A stretch of 14,545 nt of DNA from Bacillota bacterium (lineage in GTDB: Bacteria > Bacillota_C > Negativicutes > Sporomusales > Sporomusaceae). Location: positions 1 to 14,545 of the forward strand of contig JAEZQV010000385.1 of the NCBI GenBank assembly GCA_023441125.1, in the 5' to 3' direction. How positions within the stretch are numbered: position 1 is the stretch's first letter; each line of letters begins with the position of its first letter. The notes below the pieces were generated by a model that searched no databases, was not told the origin of the DNA, and saw only the letters and a program-made list of their open reading frames with translations. A program made the position numbers and the translations under genes. Of the stretch, positions 6,739 through 13,923 are shown one piece after another.

Positions 6739-7727
6739 ATTTTCACCTCATTCGGACCGGAATATAATTCCTTGAGCCGGGAAGCATCGTATATTTTCTC
6801 GACCGTACCCGGCCCCAGGCGATCGCTCAGGAACACATATCTGTCAAAAAAATTTTGCTCTACAAGTTCGCCAATGTAAGGTCGCTCCCGCAATTGCTGG
6901 AGGGTTCGGCTATGGGCGGTGGCAATTACACTGACACCGGCATGAATGGCTTCCCGCACAGCCGCTGCATCCTCCTTTCGGCCCAGCTCATCCGTAGCAA
7001 CTACATCCGGGGCCATGGAGCGAATTAGCATCAGCATGCCGCTGGCTTTGGGGCAGGCGTCCAGGACATCCACCCGCGGGCCTAAATCAATACTGGGAAC
7101 GCCGTCCAGACAGGCGGCAATCTCGGAACGCTCGTCAACAACGCCGATTTGTATCCCCGGCAGGCCAGGCATACCGATACTTAACTGCCGGATTAAATCC
7201 CGGAGAATTGTGGTTTTGCCGCAACGGGGCGGCGAGATCAGCAGCGTATTGCATATTTGCCGCCTGGCGGCGTCAATAACGAAAGGCAGAATCCGGTCTG
7301 CACAGCCGGGGACGGAACGGGCCAGCCGGATGTTCAGCGAACTGATATGCTTTAATGTTCTAACTGTACCGTCAAATGTCGTAGCCTGTCCGGCCAGACC
7401 GACCCTGTGTCCGCCATTAATAGTCAGATAGCCTTGACGTACCTCTTCTTCAAAGGCATACACAGAATTTTTACAAAGCAATTGAACCGTACGGCTGACA
7501 TCCTCCTGGGTGCAATGATACAAAGCGCCCTTACTGTTTGCCTGTTCGGCCTGAACTGTCACACTGTCACGGGTGTTAAGCACCAGCAGCAGCGGTTGGT
7601 TGGCTCTAATGCGGATTTCAGTAAGCTTGTTGATAAGCATGTCAGGGAGGGACTGCAGCAATCCGGCCAAAGGGGCAGGCAAAACAGGGTAAATATATCG
7701 ACTCAGTACCATTCGCATATTTTCCAT
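6729..7727 (-). CDS. spoIIIAA: stage III sporulation protein AA (SpoIIIAA), secretion-type ATPase
   Basis: This 332-residue cytoplasmic ATPase resembles the GspE/VirB11 secretion ATPases. The P-loop is SPPRCGKTT (165-173), with Ser in place of the first Gly of the Walker A consensus. Acidic catalytic blocks follow at GVVDERSEIA (195-204) and DVVATDELGRKED (241-253), and a His-containing TAHS segment lies at 270-273. The N-terminal part carries FEEEVRQGYLTINGGHRVGLAG. It is proposed to energise the SpoIIIA complex that keeps the forespore metabolically active. GGAGTG precedes ATG 7727; a second in-frame ATG lies three codons in. It is the first gene of the eight-gene operon. The leader holds no sigma-E promoter convincing enough to annotate. 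Confidence 0.96.
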   Translation of the reverse strand: MENMRMVLSRYIYPVLPAPLAGLLQSLPDMLINKLTEIRIRANQPLLLVLNTRDSVTVQAEQANSKGALYHCTQEDVSRTVQLLCKNSVYAFEEEVRQGYLTINGGHRVGLAGQATTFDGTVRTLKHISSLNIRLARSVPGCADRILPFVIDAARRQICNTLLISPPRCGKTTILRDLIRQLSIGMPGLPGIQIGVVDERSEIAACLDGVPSIDLGPRVDVLDACPKASGMLMLIRSMAPDVVATDELGRKEDAAAVREAIHAGVSVIATAHSRTLQQLRERPYIGELVEQNFFDRYVFLSDRLGPGTVEKIYDASRLKELYSGPNEVKICG

Positions 7728-7848
7728 ACTATTTCACTCCATCTATCCTGAGCAGTAGTCTCACCCATGAACAATTGTTAAGTTGTCTTCGTAAGCGATT
7801 TTCTTTACATAGATATGTTTAAAAAAATAAATTATGCCAAATAAATAA

Positions 7849-7870
7849 ATCCCGGGAAATTTCCCGGGAT
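7849..7870 (-). terminator. intrinsic terminator after the CD1247-type gene
   Basis: Positions 7849-7870 form a perfect 22-base palindrome. As RNA it gives a nine-base-pair G/C-rich stem closed by an AATT loop. On the minus strand it is followed by TTATTTATTT, an interrupted U-rich tail. It lies 27 bases past the stop codon of the upstream gene and about 120 bases before spoIIIAA, so it should insulate the sporulation operon. No U-rich tail follows it on the plus strand. Confidence 0.75.
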
Positions 7871-7889
7871 GGTACGGTAAGTAATGATT

Positions 7890-7910
7890 ATCCAGGCTAA
7901 ACGCCTGGAT
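7890..7910 (-). repeat. small inverted repeat across the stop codon of the CD1247-type gene
   Basis: Eight bases at 7890-7897 pair perfectly with 7903-7910 across a five-base loop (TAAAC on the plus strand). The repeat covers the TAG stop (7899-7897) and the last codons. It is followed 20 bases later by the palindromic terminator. No U-tract follows this first hairpin, so it is not itself a standard terminator; an mRNA 3'-end stabilising role is possible. Confidence 0.55.
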
Positions 7911-8376
7911 GCATAATATGACTGGAATCTTTTATGTTATGCGATTGTTCCGCCACGATGTCCAACGTGTTATCATAGACAACTCCGCCGCAATACGGGC
8001 AGGTCACCTCAATATCTTCGTCATCATCCAGGATGGCGGATTCAAACGTGACAAGTTCATGACAGTCCGGACAGGCAACTTCAACCATATCGTCCTCAAA
8101 GGTACCATCATACATTTCATCATCGTAGTCATCGTCATCACTGTCAAATACTTCTTCGTAAACTTCTTCTTCCAGGTCAGTTAAATCCTCGTCAATGGAT
8201 TCGACATAATCTTCCAGTTCCAGCTGCGCCAGATTAACATTTTGGACCTCGTCGGCAAAAGAATCAAGGACATCAATAATATTGAGTAAAATCTTACCCT
8301 CAGATGAATGTTCGTTAACATTAAGGCCTTGTGTTAATCCATGTAAATAAGCTACTTTTTCTTTAAGATTTCTCAT
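7897..8376 (-). CDS. CD1247-type acidic zinc-ribbon protein, unknown function
   Basis: This 159-residue protein has no known function. The N-terminal 60 residues, beginning MRNLKEKVAYLHGLTQGL, are helical and match what I recall of the CD1247 N-terminal domain found in spore-forming Firmicutes. A very acidic segment (about 61-97, mainly Asp and Glu) leads to a zinc-ribbon with CPDC (C102, C105) and CPYC (C126, C129). The tail is hydrophilic and ends SSHIMHPGV. The two CxxC knuckles suggest one bound zinc and a cytoplasmic adaptor or nucleic-acid-linked role, which is inference only. The ribosome-binding site AAGGGGG is about 11 bases before ATG 8376 and lies in the 3' arm of a long hairpin (8384-8470). 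The gene sits between efp and spoIIIA. Confidence 0.85.
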   Translation of the reverse strand: MRNLKEKVAYLHGLTQGLNVNEHSSEGKILLNIIDVLDSFADEVQNVNLAQLELEDYVESIDEDLTDLEEEVYEEVFDSDDDDYDDEMYDGTFEDDMVEVACPDCHELVTFESAILDDDEDIEVTCPYCGGVVYDNTLDIVAEQSHNIKDSSHIMHPGV

Positions 8377-8383
8377 GAAAAAT

Positions 8384-8470
8384 TAAACCCCCTTTAGCTA
8401 TGTTCTAAGCTTTGGCTACTAGTTGTAGTATGTCCAATGCGTAGTAAAACATAACTTCAGGGGGATTTTA
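8384..8470 (-). promoter_or_regulatory. long imperfect hairpin in the efp-CD1247 gap, including the downstream ribosome-binding site
   Basis: The gap is largely self-complementary. CCCCC (8464-8460 on the minus strand) pairs with GGGGG (8392-8388), the ribosome-binding site of the next gene; a flanking U-A pair (8393/8459) and a TAAA/TTTA helix extend it. Inward, TATGTT (8453-8448 region) pairs with AACATA (8404-8399). Then CTA pairs with TAG, GC with GC and TTGG with CCAA at 8437-8434/8415-8412, with single mismatches between. An ATTTTT run follows the outer helix. It could be a weak terminator or attenuator after efp, or a structure hiding the ribosome-binding site. Pairing is seen in the sequence; function is inferred. 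Confidence 0.45.
8426..8455 (-). promoter_or_regulatory. possible forespore (sigma-F/sigma-G-like) promoter for the CD1247-type gene
   Basis: The minus strand reads GGACATACTA at 8435-8426. This fits the sigma-F -10 pattern GGnnAnAnT and contains CATACTA, the sigma-G -10 consensus. Fifteen bases upstream the -35 position reads GTTAT, a poor match to GYATA. The start would fall roughly 45 bases before the CD1247-type coding region. The -10 is good and the -35 weak, so this is only a candidate. Confidence 0.28.
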
Positions 8471-8482
8471 GTCTAGCGTATA

Positions 8483-9040
8483 TTATGCGCGTTCAATATA
8501 ATCGCCGGTACGGGTATCCACTCTCAATACTTCGCCAATATTGATAAACAATGGCACGCGCACCACATGGCCGGTTTCCAGCTTGGCCGGTTTGGTACCG
8601 CCGGTTGCAGTATCGCCGCGGATACCGGGATCTGTTTCCACAACGGTAAGTTCAACCGACATCGGCAGATCGATACCAATAACATTGCCTTGGAAGAACA
8701 ATACGGCAATAGTCATATTTTCTTTCAGGAACTTACGGGCGTCACCCATCTGCTCGGTCGATAATTCAATTTGCTCAAAGGTTTCATTATCCATTAAGTT
8801 GAACATGCCGTCGCTCTCATATAAGAATTGCATTTCCCGCCGGTCAACATGTGCTTTGGGCAACTTCTCACCGGCATTAAAGGTGCGTTCCACAACAGCG
8901 CCGGTGCGGCCATTTTTTAGCTTGGCACGGACAAAAGCCGCTCCTTTACCAGGTTTTACGTGCTGGAAGTCTACAACTTGCCAGACATCACCATCGATTT
9001 CAACGGTTACCCCAGTACGGAAATCATTAACTGAAATCAT
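8483..9040 (-). CDS. efp: translation elongation factor P
   Basis: The 185-residue product has the full three-domain EF-P length. The loop [17 protein letters not shown] places the modifiable lysine at K32, the same position as the 5-aminopentanolylated Lys32 of B. subtilis EF-P. The C-terminal signature around [19 protein letters not shown] and the ending [12 protein letters not shown] are also typical. EF-P relieves ribosome stalling at polyproline stretches. The frame extends upstream to a TTG at 9067, but ATG 9040 has a strong GGGGAGG seven bases before it and gives the conserved [10 protein letters not shown] start. It follows the M24 peptidase gene by 28 bases, an arrangement widespread in Firmicutes. 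Confidence 0.98.
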   Translation of the reverse strand: MISVNDFRTGVTVEIDGDVWQVVDFQHVKPGKGAAFVRAKLKNGRTGAVVERTFNAGEKLPKAHVDRREMQFLYESDGMFNLMDNETFEQIELSTEQMGDARKFLKENMTIAVLFFQGNVIGIDLPMSVELTVVETDPGIRGDTATGGTKPAKLETGHVVRVPLFINIGEVLRVDTRTGDYIERA

Positions 9041-9068
9041 TGATAAGCCTCCCCATTGTTCGGTCAAA

Positions 9069-10136
9069 TTAATCTAATTCTATTAAGTCCTTGCTGCTGG
9101 CCGTAAGGATAGTGCAGCCAGCGGCAGAAACCGCAACCAGGTCTTCAATCCGGACACCGCCCCAGTCGGGAATATATATTCCGGGCTCAACAGATACTAC
9201 CATACCTGGTGCCAAGATAACTTCGCCTGACGGTGATAATCGCGGTTCCTCATGAATAAAAAGTCCAACACCATGGCCTAAGCCATGACCAAAAAAATCC
9301 CCATAGCCGGCAGCGGCAATTACCTCTCTGGCAACGCCGTCAACCTCTTTTCCCGCCCTGCCGGCTTTTACGGCCTGTACACCGGCCAACTGAGCCGCTA
9401 ATACAGTATTATAAATTTCGCGCTGTTTGGGAGAAGCTTTGCCGGCCACCACCGTGCGCGTCATATCAGAGTGATAGCCCTCATATACTGCGCCAAAATC
9501 CATAGTTACAAAATCGCCGGCTTCTACCGCTTTATTGGAAGCCCGGCCATGGGGCAGGGCGCTGCGTACCCCTGAGGCGACAATGGTATCAAAAGCTGGT
9601 TTTTCAGCTCCGCGTTTGCGCATCTGGTATTCCAGCTCCAAGGCAATGTCTAATTCCGTAATTCCCGGCTTGATAATTTTGAGGGTCTGGTTAAACGCAG
9701 CATCGGCAATTTTCACGGCTTTGGCAAGCAGGCCGAGCTCCATACGGTCTTTAACCATCCGTAAAGCATCAAGTGTAACCGGGACAAGCTCTGCTGCCGT
9801 AAGCTGCTCTGTCAACTGGCGGTAATAATCCCAGGTGATATAATCACTTTCAAAACCAATGCGGCGCAGCCCTGCTGTCCGGCTGACATCGGCCAGGGTG
9901 ACCAGCATAGATGCCCCGTGGCGGATAACCTGATACAGTGGCGCCTGCTGTTTAGCCTGCTCGATATACCGGAAATCCGTTAACAGTACCGGGGATTGCC
10001 CGCCGAGCACCAGCATCCCGGAAGAACCGGTAAAGCCGCTAAAGTAGTGGCGGTTTTCAGGCTTGGTCACGATGATACCGTCAAGGCTGTTGGCCGTCAT
10101 GAGTTTATACAGACTTGCCAAACGCTCTTCAATCAT
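9069..10136 (-). CDS. M24 family Xaa-Pro aminopeptidase (YqhT/PapA-like)
   Basis: The 355-residue enzyme has a creatinase-like N-terminal domain (about 1-125) and a pita-bread catalytic domain. All five dinuclear metal ligands are visible: D213 (MDFG), D224 (YHSD), H288 (GHGLGHG), E317 (SVEPG) and E331 (RIED), with the substrate histidine in ALPHGRAS (194-200). It should remove N-terminal residues preceding proline from peptides in the cytoplasm. The ATG at 10136 overlaps the aroQ stop as ATGA, and AAGGAG lies nine bases upstream. A proline-peptide enzyme next to EF-P, the polyproline translation factor, is a recurrent neighbourhood in Firmicutes, though a functional link is unproven. Confidence 0.95.
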   Translation of the reverse strand: MIEERLASLYKLMTANSLDGIIVTKPENRHYFSGFTGSSGMLVLGGQSPVLLTDFRYIEQAKQQAPLYQVIRHGASMLVTLADVSRTAGLRRIGFESDYITWDYYRQLTEQLTAAELVPVTLDALRMVKDRMELGLLAKAVKIADAAFNQTLKIIKPGITELDIALELEYQMRKRGAEKPAFDTIVASGVRSALPHGRASNKAVEAGDFVTMDFGAVYEGYHSDMTRTVVAGKASPKQREIYNTVLAAQLAGVQAVKAGRAGKEVDGVAREVIAAAGYGDFFGHGLGHGVGLFIHEEPRLSPSGEVILAPGMVVSVEPGIYIPDWGGVRIEDLVAVSAAGCTILTASSKDLIELD

Positions 10137-10591
10137 GACTTATCGCTCCTTATAATAGCCGTTGCGGCTTCCAGCGCCAGGAGATAGCCGTTAGCGCCAA
10201 AGCCCGCAATCTGCCCAACTGCTACCGGGGCAACAACGGAATGATGACGGAATTCTTCCCGCCGGTAAATATTTGATAAATGCACTTCAATAGCTGGAAT
10301 ATTCACTGCTGCCAGCGCATCCCGCACGGCAATGCTGTAATGAGTAAAAGCCGCCGGATTAATGATAATGCAGTCGTATTGGCCAGCAGCCTGCTGAATG
10401 GTGTCAACCATGACGCCTTCATGGTTAGTCTGGGTAATCGTCAGTTCCACACCCAAGTCACCGGATCGTTCCGTGAGCATGACATTAATGTCCGCCAGCG
10501 TGGTAGCTCCGTATACTTCCGGTTCACGCTTCCCCAGCAGATTCAGGTTAGGTCCGTGGATGACCAGTATTTTACCGGCAGTCGCGTTCAT
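10133..10591 (-). CDS. aroQ: type II 3-dehydroquinate dehydratase
   Basis: The 152-residue enzyme converts 3-dehydroquinate to 3-dehydroshikimate in the shikimate pathway. It shows the type II signature [16 protein letters not shown] with catalytic Tyr27, the NPAAFTH block (78-84) with the catalytic His, EVHLSNI (102-108) for substrate binding, and the conserved Arg in [10 protein letters not shown]. The start is ATG 10591, with GGAG eight bases before it. The upstream TTG at 10630 would add 13 residues that do not resemble the family. A vegetative promoter is visible about 80 bases upstream, and the stop overlaps the peptidase start, so aroQ leads the aroQ-peptidase-efp unit. Confidence 0.97.
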   Translation of the reverse strand: MNATAGKILVIHGPNLNLLGKREPEVYGATTLADINVMLTERSGDLGVELTITQTNHEGVMVDTIQQAAGQYDCIIINPAAFTHYSIAVRDALAAVNIPAIEVHLSNIYRREEFRHHSVVAPVAVGQIAGFGANGYLLALEAATAIIRSDKS

Positions 10592-10672
10592 GCTATCATC
10601 TCCAGCTTGTCTTGGTTTAAAAACCAGCAAATTATCTATGTAAAAACTGGGTTGGAATATGCCAGCTTTTAC

Positions 10673-10701
10673 ATTTTAGCATAATTTTTATATTTTGACT
10701 A
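10673..10701 (-). promoter_or_regulatory. sigma-A-type promoter for aroQ-peptidase-efp
   Basis: On the minus strand an extended -10 element TGCTAAAAT (TAAAAT at 10678-10673) is preceded after 17 bases by TAGTCA (10701-10696), a four-of-six match to TTGACA. The predicted start is near 10666, leaving a leader of about 75 bases before the aroQ ATG. The surrounding sequence is A/T-rich and non-coding. Confidence 0.6.
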
Positions 10702-10738
10702 CAAAAAACATGCCGTTCACCGTAAGTACAAACTTTGC

Positions 10739-12409
10739 TCAATTCTTTAAGATGGCTGTGGCAATATCCCGGAAAATTGGCGCAGCGACATTGCCGCCGG
10801 ACATGCCTTCCTCGACAAAAACCACGATAACATACTTGGGATGCTCCAGGGGGGTATAACCGGCAAACCAGGCGTGATTAATACCCTGGCCGGTTGCATT
10901 GGTCCTGCCGGTCTCCGCCGAACCCGTCTTGCCGGCCGAGCCAAATTCATCGACATAAGCTGCCTGGCCGGTGCCGAATTGAGTAACCGCCGTCATCATG
11001 GAGCGCAATTTTTCCGCCGTCTGTCTGGACATAACCCGTATCCCGGCGCGGGGCTGAAAGTTTTTTATCGTGGTGCCGTCCGTACTGGTAAGCGTGCTGA
11101 CAATATACGGGTCCACTTTAATGCCGTCGTTGACGATGGTTGCCACTGTCTGCGCTATCTGCACCGGTGTAGCTTCGCAAACGCCCTGCCCAATGGCCAA
11201 ATTGGCTAAATCGCCGGGATATAATTCGTCTGCATCCGGGATATTGCCCTCGTTTTCGCCCAGGAGCTCAAGCTTGGTACGGGAACCATACCCAAGTTTC
11301 CGGGCCATGGCAACCAGCTTATCGGCGCCTACCTTTAAGGCCACTTGAATAAAAACCGGATTGCTGGAATGCGCCAATGCCTCGGTAATTGTCAGGTTCC
11401 CTTTTGCTCCCTGCTCGTAATCCCAGCCTTGGAATCTGGTGTTGTCTACGTCAATATAGCCCGGGTCAAAGAAAACGTCGTTCATCTGCACTGTTTTGTT
11501 TTCCAGGGCGGCGGCAGCCACTACCAGCTTGAACACAGAACCCGGCTGATAGGCTGAGATGGCCCGGTTTAGCAGCGGCGCGCTGCTTTGCTCCAGGTAC
11601 TGGCTCAAATTATTGGCATTAAACGTTGGCCTGGATGCCATGGCCAATATTTCGCCGCTGTTTGGACGCAGGATCACCACGGCGCCTTTTTTTATTGACC
11701 GGTCCATGACTTCTTCGACTTTTTGCTGAATTTGCCGGTCAATGGTCAAAATAATATTAGTTTCCCGGTTATCGGCTGACAGCCGCATGCGTTTATAACC
11801 CAGGCCGGGGATCAGCGAATGACCGGCATCAACGATCGCTGCGACATATTCCGGCTGATTGCCGCGCAACAGCTCGTCGTACATGCCTTCAATACCGCTG
11901 ACGCCTTTATTGTCGGCGGTATTGATATAGCCGACAACATGGGCTGCCAGCGAGCCTTGCCCGTAACGCACTTTTTCGGCAATGGCGACAATCCCCGGCA
12001 GCTGCAGCGCATTAATTTGCTGCGCAACAGCACCGTCAATGCCTTTGATCAGCCGGAAGGGGTATTCACTGGCTAACAGGCGCCGCTGGCCTACTTCGAT
12101 CTGTTCAGCAGTCAAAGGCAATAATCCGGCCAGCTTACTTAGGGACTCGGCCGATTTATGCTCTATCTGTCCGGGGAAAACAACCACACTGTAGTCCTGC
12201 GTTGTGTTGGTCAGCGGCAGGCGATTGCGGTCCAGAATTTCGCCTCTGGCAACTTCTACCGGCATTTCCTGCACGCGAATGCTCAGTCCTTCCAGCGCTA
12301 ATTCTTTGCCGTGCAGAATCTGTAAGTAGAACAGCCGCATAACCAGCAGACTTGATAAAACCAAAAAAAATAGCACCAGCCGATACATGCGTGTATTGGA
12401 AAAAGCCAT
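10739..12409 (-). CDS. class B penicillin-binding protein (FtsI/PBP2-type transpeptidase)
   Basis: The 556-residue protein has an N-terminal cytoplasmic tip, one membrane anchor (about 11-31), a class B pedestal domain starting with RGEILDRNRLPL (55-65), and a transpeptidase domain. Its three active-site motifs are intact: SVFK (S291, K294), SSN (348-350) and KTG (494-496). It should cross-link peptidoglycan outside the membrane. It ends soon after the transpeptidase fold and carries no PASTA domains. It could serve division, elongation or spore cortex synthesis; the sequence alone does not decide between PbpA, FtsI and SpoVD roles. AAGGTGG precedes ATG 12409. It follows the DUF4911 gene by 57 bases without an obvious promoter, so read-through from upstream is likely. 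Confidence 0.93.
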   Translation of the reverse strand: MAFSNTRMYRLVLFFLVLSSLLVMRLFYLQILHGKELALEGLSIRVQEMPVEVARGEILDRNRLPLTNTTQDYSVVVFPGQIEHKSAESLSKLAGLLPLTAEQIEVGQRRLLASEYPFRLIKGIDGAVAQQINALQLPGIVAIAEKVRYGQGSLAAHVVGYINTADNKGVSGIEGMYDELLRGNQPEYVAAIVDAGHSLIPGLGYKRMRLSADNRETNIILTIDRQIQQKVEEVMDRSIKKGAVVILRPNSGEILAMASRPTFNANNLSQYLEQSSAPLLNRAISAYQPGSVFKLVVAAAALENKTVQMNDVFFDPGYIDVDNTRFQGWDYEQGAKGNLTITEALAHSSNPVFIQVALKVGADKLVAMARKLGYGSRTKLELLGENEGNIPDADELYPGDLANLAIGQGVCEATPVQIAQTVATIVNDGIKVDPYIVSTLTSTDGTTIKNFQPRAGIRVMSRQTAEKLRSMMTAVTQFGTGQAAYVDEFGSAGKTGSAETGRTNATGQGINHAWFAGYTPLEHPKYVIVVFVEEGMSGGNVAAPIFRDIATAILKN

Positions 12410-12466
12410 ACTACCACCTTCTAATGCAAGTTAGACAGGTATAGTATGGCTTAGTAAGGCAAACAG

Positions 12467-12691
12467 TTATTCAGTGTGCTCCGTATAGCGGACAGCTACC
12501 GGCAGATGGGCCAGAATATCGCGGACTTCGCCGGCCGTATCCGGTGTTGCCCGGATCACCAGCAAGCCGGTTGCCCGGTCCAGGGTGCTGACAACGCCCA
12601 GATATTCATAGCCTTCCATAATTCGGTTTACCAAATTAACCTGGCGTGGTTCAACCTGAATGTAAATGGGTTTTTCCTGCTGATTGCTCAT
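12467..12691 (-). CDS. DUF4911 domain protein, unknown function
   Basis: The 74-residue protein is one compact domain with an alternating strand-helix pattern: IYIQVEPRQVNLVNRIMEGY, then GVVSTLDRATGLLVIRATPDT and a final helix EVRDILAHLP. I recognise it as DUF4911, a small Firmicutes family without assigned function. The size and pattern recall ACT-like or RNA-binding alpha-beta folds, but no catalytic residues stand out. Its ATG at 12691 overlaps the stop of the U32 gene as ATGA and its own ribosome-binding site is weak, so translation is probably coupled to the tRNA hydroxylation gene. It has no membrane segment or signal. Confidence 0.82.
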   Translation of the reverse strand: MSNQQEKPIYIQVEPRQVNLVNRIMEGYEYLGVVSTLDRATGLLVIRATPDTAGEVRDILAHLPVAVRYTEHTE

Positions 12692-13923
12692 GGATTCGTC
12701 CGCCGCCTTTCCGGCCGTCGCAGCATGGCATCAGGCAGAACCGGCCGGGCCATGGGCATGGTAACAATTTGTTGCGGATGAGGCGCCACTTCAATTGCAT
12801 TCCCCGCCGCATCAAACATTGCCGTAATTTTTTGCACGCTATTTTCGGTGCCCGGCTGCATAATTTCAATCTCCTCGCCGACCTTCATATTATTGCGCTG
12901 CTCGATTACCGCCAGCCCCGTCTGCGCATTGTACTCTTTAACGAGACCAATAAAATCGTGACTTTGTATATAGCTGGAAGAAGTGTAAATCTGATCTTGC
13001 TCGGTTGTTTTATTAAAGTAGAAGCCGGTGGTATATTCCCGGTGCGAGACTTTTTGGAGCTCGTCCAGCCAATTTTGCTTGACGGTGAATGCCGCCGGTG
13101 CACTGAGGTAGCTGTCAATGGCCTCACGATATACTTTTACCACGGTGGCAACATAATGGACACTCTTCATACGGCCTTCTATCTTTAAACTGTTTAAGCC
13201 GCTTTCGATCAAAGCGGGCATATGACCAATAAGGCATAAATCCTTGGAATTAAAGAAATAAGTGCCGCGTTCGTCCTCGGCAACCGGATAATAGACGCCT
13301 GGCCGGCTTTCCTCCATAACATGGTATTTCCAGCGGCAAGGCTGGGCGCATTCACCCCGGTTAGCATCACGGCCGGTTAAGTAATTGCTGATCAAACAGC
13401 GGCCGGAGTACGACATGCACATGGCGCCATGAACAAAAGCTTCCAGCTCAATAGCCGCCTTTTGCCGGATCAGCGCAATGTCGGCCAGTGATAGTTCGCG
13501 GGCCAGCACGACCCTGGTTGCCCCCAGTTCCTGCCAGAATTGCACCGTCGACCAATTGGTGCTGTTGGCCTGCGTACTGATATGAACAGCAAGTGACGGC
13601 GCCACCTGCCGGGCAATACGAAATACGCCCAGATCAGAAACAATGATAGCATCAGCGCCCAGGGCGGCAATTGACCGGATATAATCAGGCAAGGCGGCCA
13701 AGTCCTCGTTGTGAGGGAAAATATTAACCGTTATGTAGGCTTTTTTGCCAAGACTGTGGGCAAACTCTACGCCCTCTTTCATTTCCTCGGCGGTAAAATT
13801 GTCGCTGAAAGCCCGCAGGCCGAAAGCTTTACCGCCCATATACACGGCATCGGCGCCGTAAATGAGCGCCATTTTCAGTTTTTCAAGATTACCGGCCGGA
13901 GCCAATAATTCTGGTTTTTTCAT
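12688..13923 (-). CDS. trhP: U32 family protein, probable tRNA 5-hydroxyuridine synthase (TrhP/YrrO type)
   Basis: The 411-residue protein begins ELLAPAGNLEKLKMALIYGADAVYMGG, the U32 barrel signature. Four cysteines at C169, C176, C192 and C196 (CMSYSGRC and ECAQPC) suit the iron-sulphur site known in the family, with another at C230 in NSKDLCLI and the conserved LKIEGRMKS block at 246-254. A C-terminal beta-barrel domain follows from about 320. In E. coli TrhP and B. subtilis YrrN/YrrO this family makes 5-hydroxyuridine at tRNA wobble position 34 using prephenate. Older annotations call it a collagenase-like protease. It overlaps the methyltransferase gene upstream and DUF4911 downstream by four bases each. 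B. subtilis has two such genes; only one is visible here. Confidence 0.9.
   Translation of the reverse strand: MKKPELLAPAGNLEKLKMALIYGADAVYMGGKAFGLRAFSDNFTAEEMKEGVEFAHSLGKKAYITVNIFPHNEDLAALPDYIRSIAALGADAIIVSDLGVFRIARQVAPSLAVHISTQANSTNWSTVQFWQELGATRVVLARELSLADIALIRQKAAIELEAFVHGAMCMSYSGRCLISNYLTGRDANRGECAQPCRWKYHVMEESRPGVYYPVAEDERGTYFFNSKDLCLIGHMPALIESGLNSLKIEGRMKSVHYVATVVKVYREAIDSYLSAPAAFTVKQNWLDELQKVSHREYTTGFYFNKTTEQDQIYTSSSYIQSHDFIGLVKEYNAQTGLAVIEQRNNMKVGEEIEIMQPGTENSVQKITAMFDAAGNAIEVAPHPQQIVTMPMARPVLPDAMLRRPERRRTNP

Noticed and set aside
6946..7431. Long plus-strand open frame opposite spoIIIAA
   Set aside because: It is an antisense shadow of spoIIIAA: no ribosome-binding site of note, Ser/Arg-rich low-homology translation, and the opposite strand encodes an unmistakable ATPase.
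7810..7840. Possible sigma-E promoter for spoIIIA (GGCATAAT, then CATATCTA about 13 bases later, minus strand)
   Set aside because: Sigma-E control is expected from B. subtilis, but the -10 matches only CATA of CATACAAT and the spacing is marginal, so it was not annotated.
9041..9067. N-terminal extension of efp to a TTG at 9067
   Set aside because: The added residues would be read through the strong GGGGAGG site that serves the ATG at 9040.
8541..9077. 178-codon plus-strand open frame opposite efp
   Set aside because: It covers the efp gene antisense and has a composition typical of mirror frames. EF-P on the minus strand is certain.
10641..10670. Hairpin in the aroQ leader (AAAAGCTGG with CCAGTTTT on the minus strand)
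   Set aside because: It has a bulged base and a short G/C core, and it lies partly upstream of the predicted transcription start. It is too weak to call a terminator or attenuator.
12646..13188. 180-codon plus-strand open frame opposite the U32 and DUF4911 genes
   Set aside because: It is an antisense frame through two recognised genes, with no family resemblance and no promoter or ribosome-binding site noticed.
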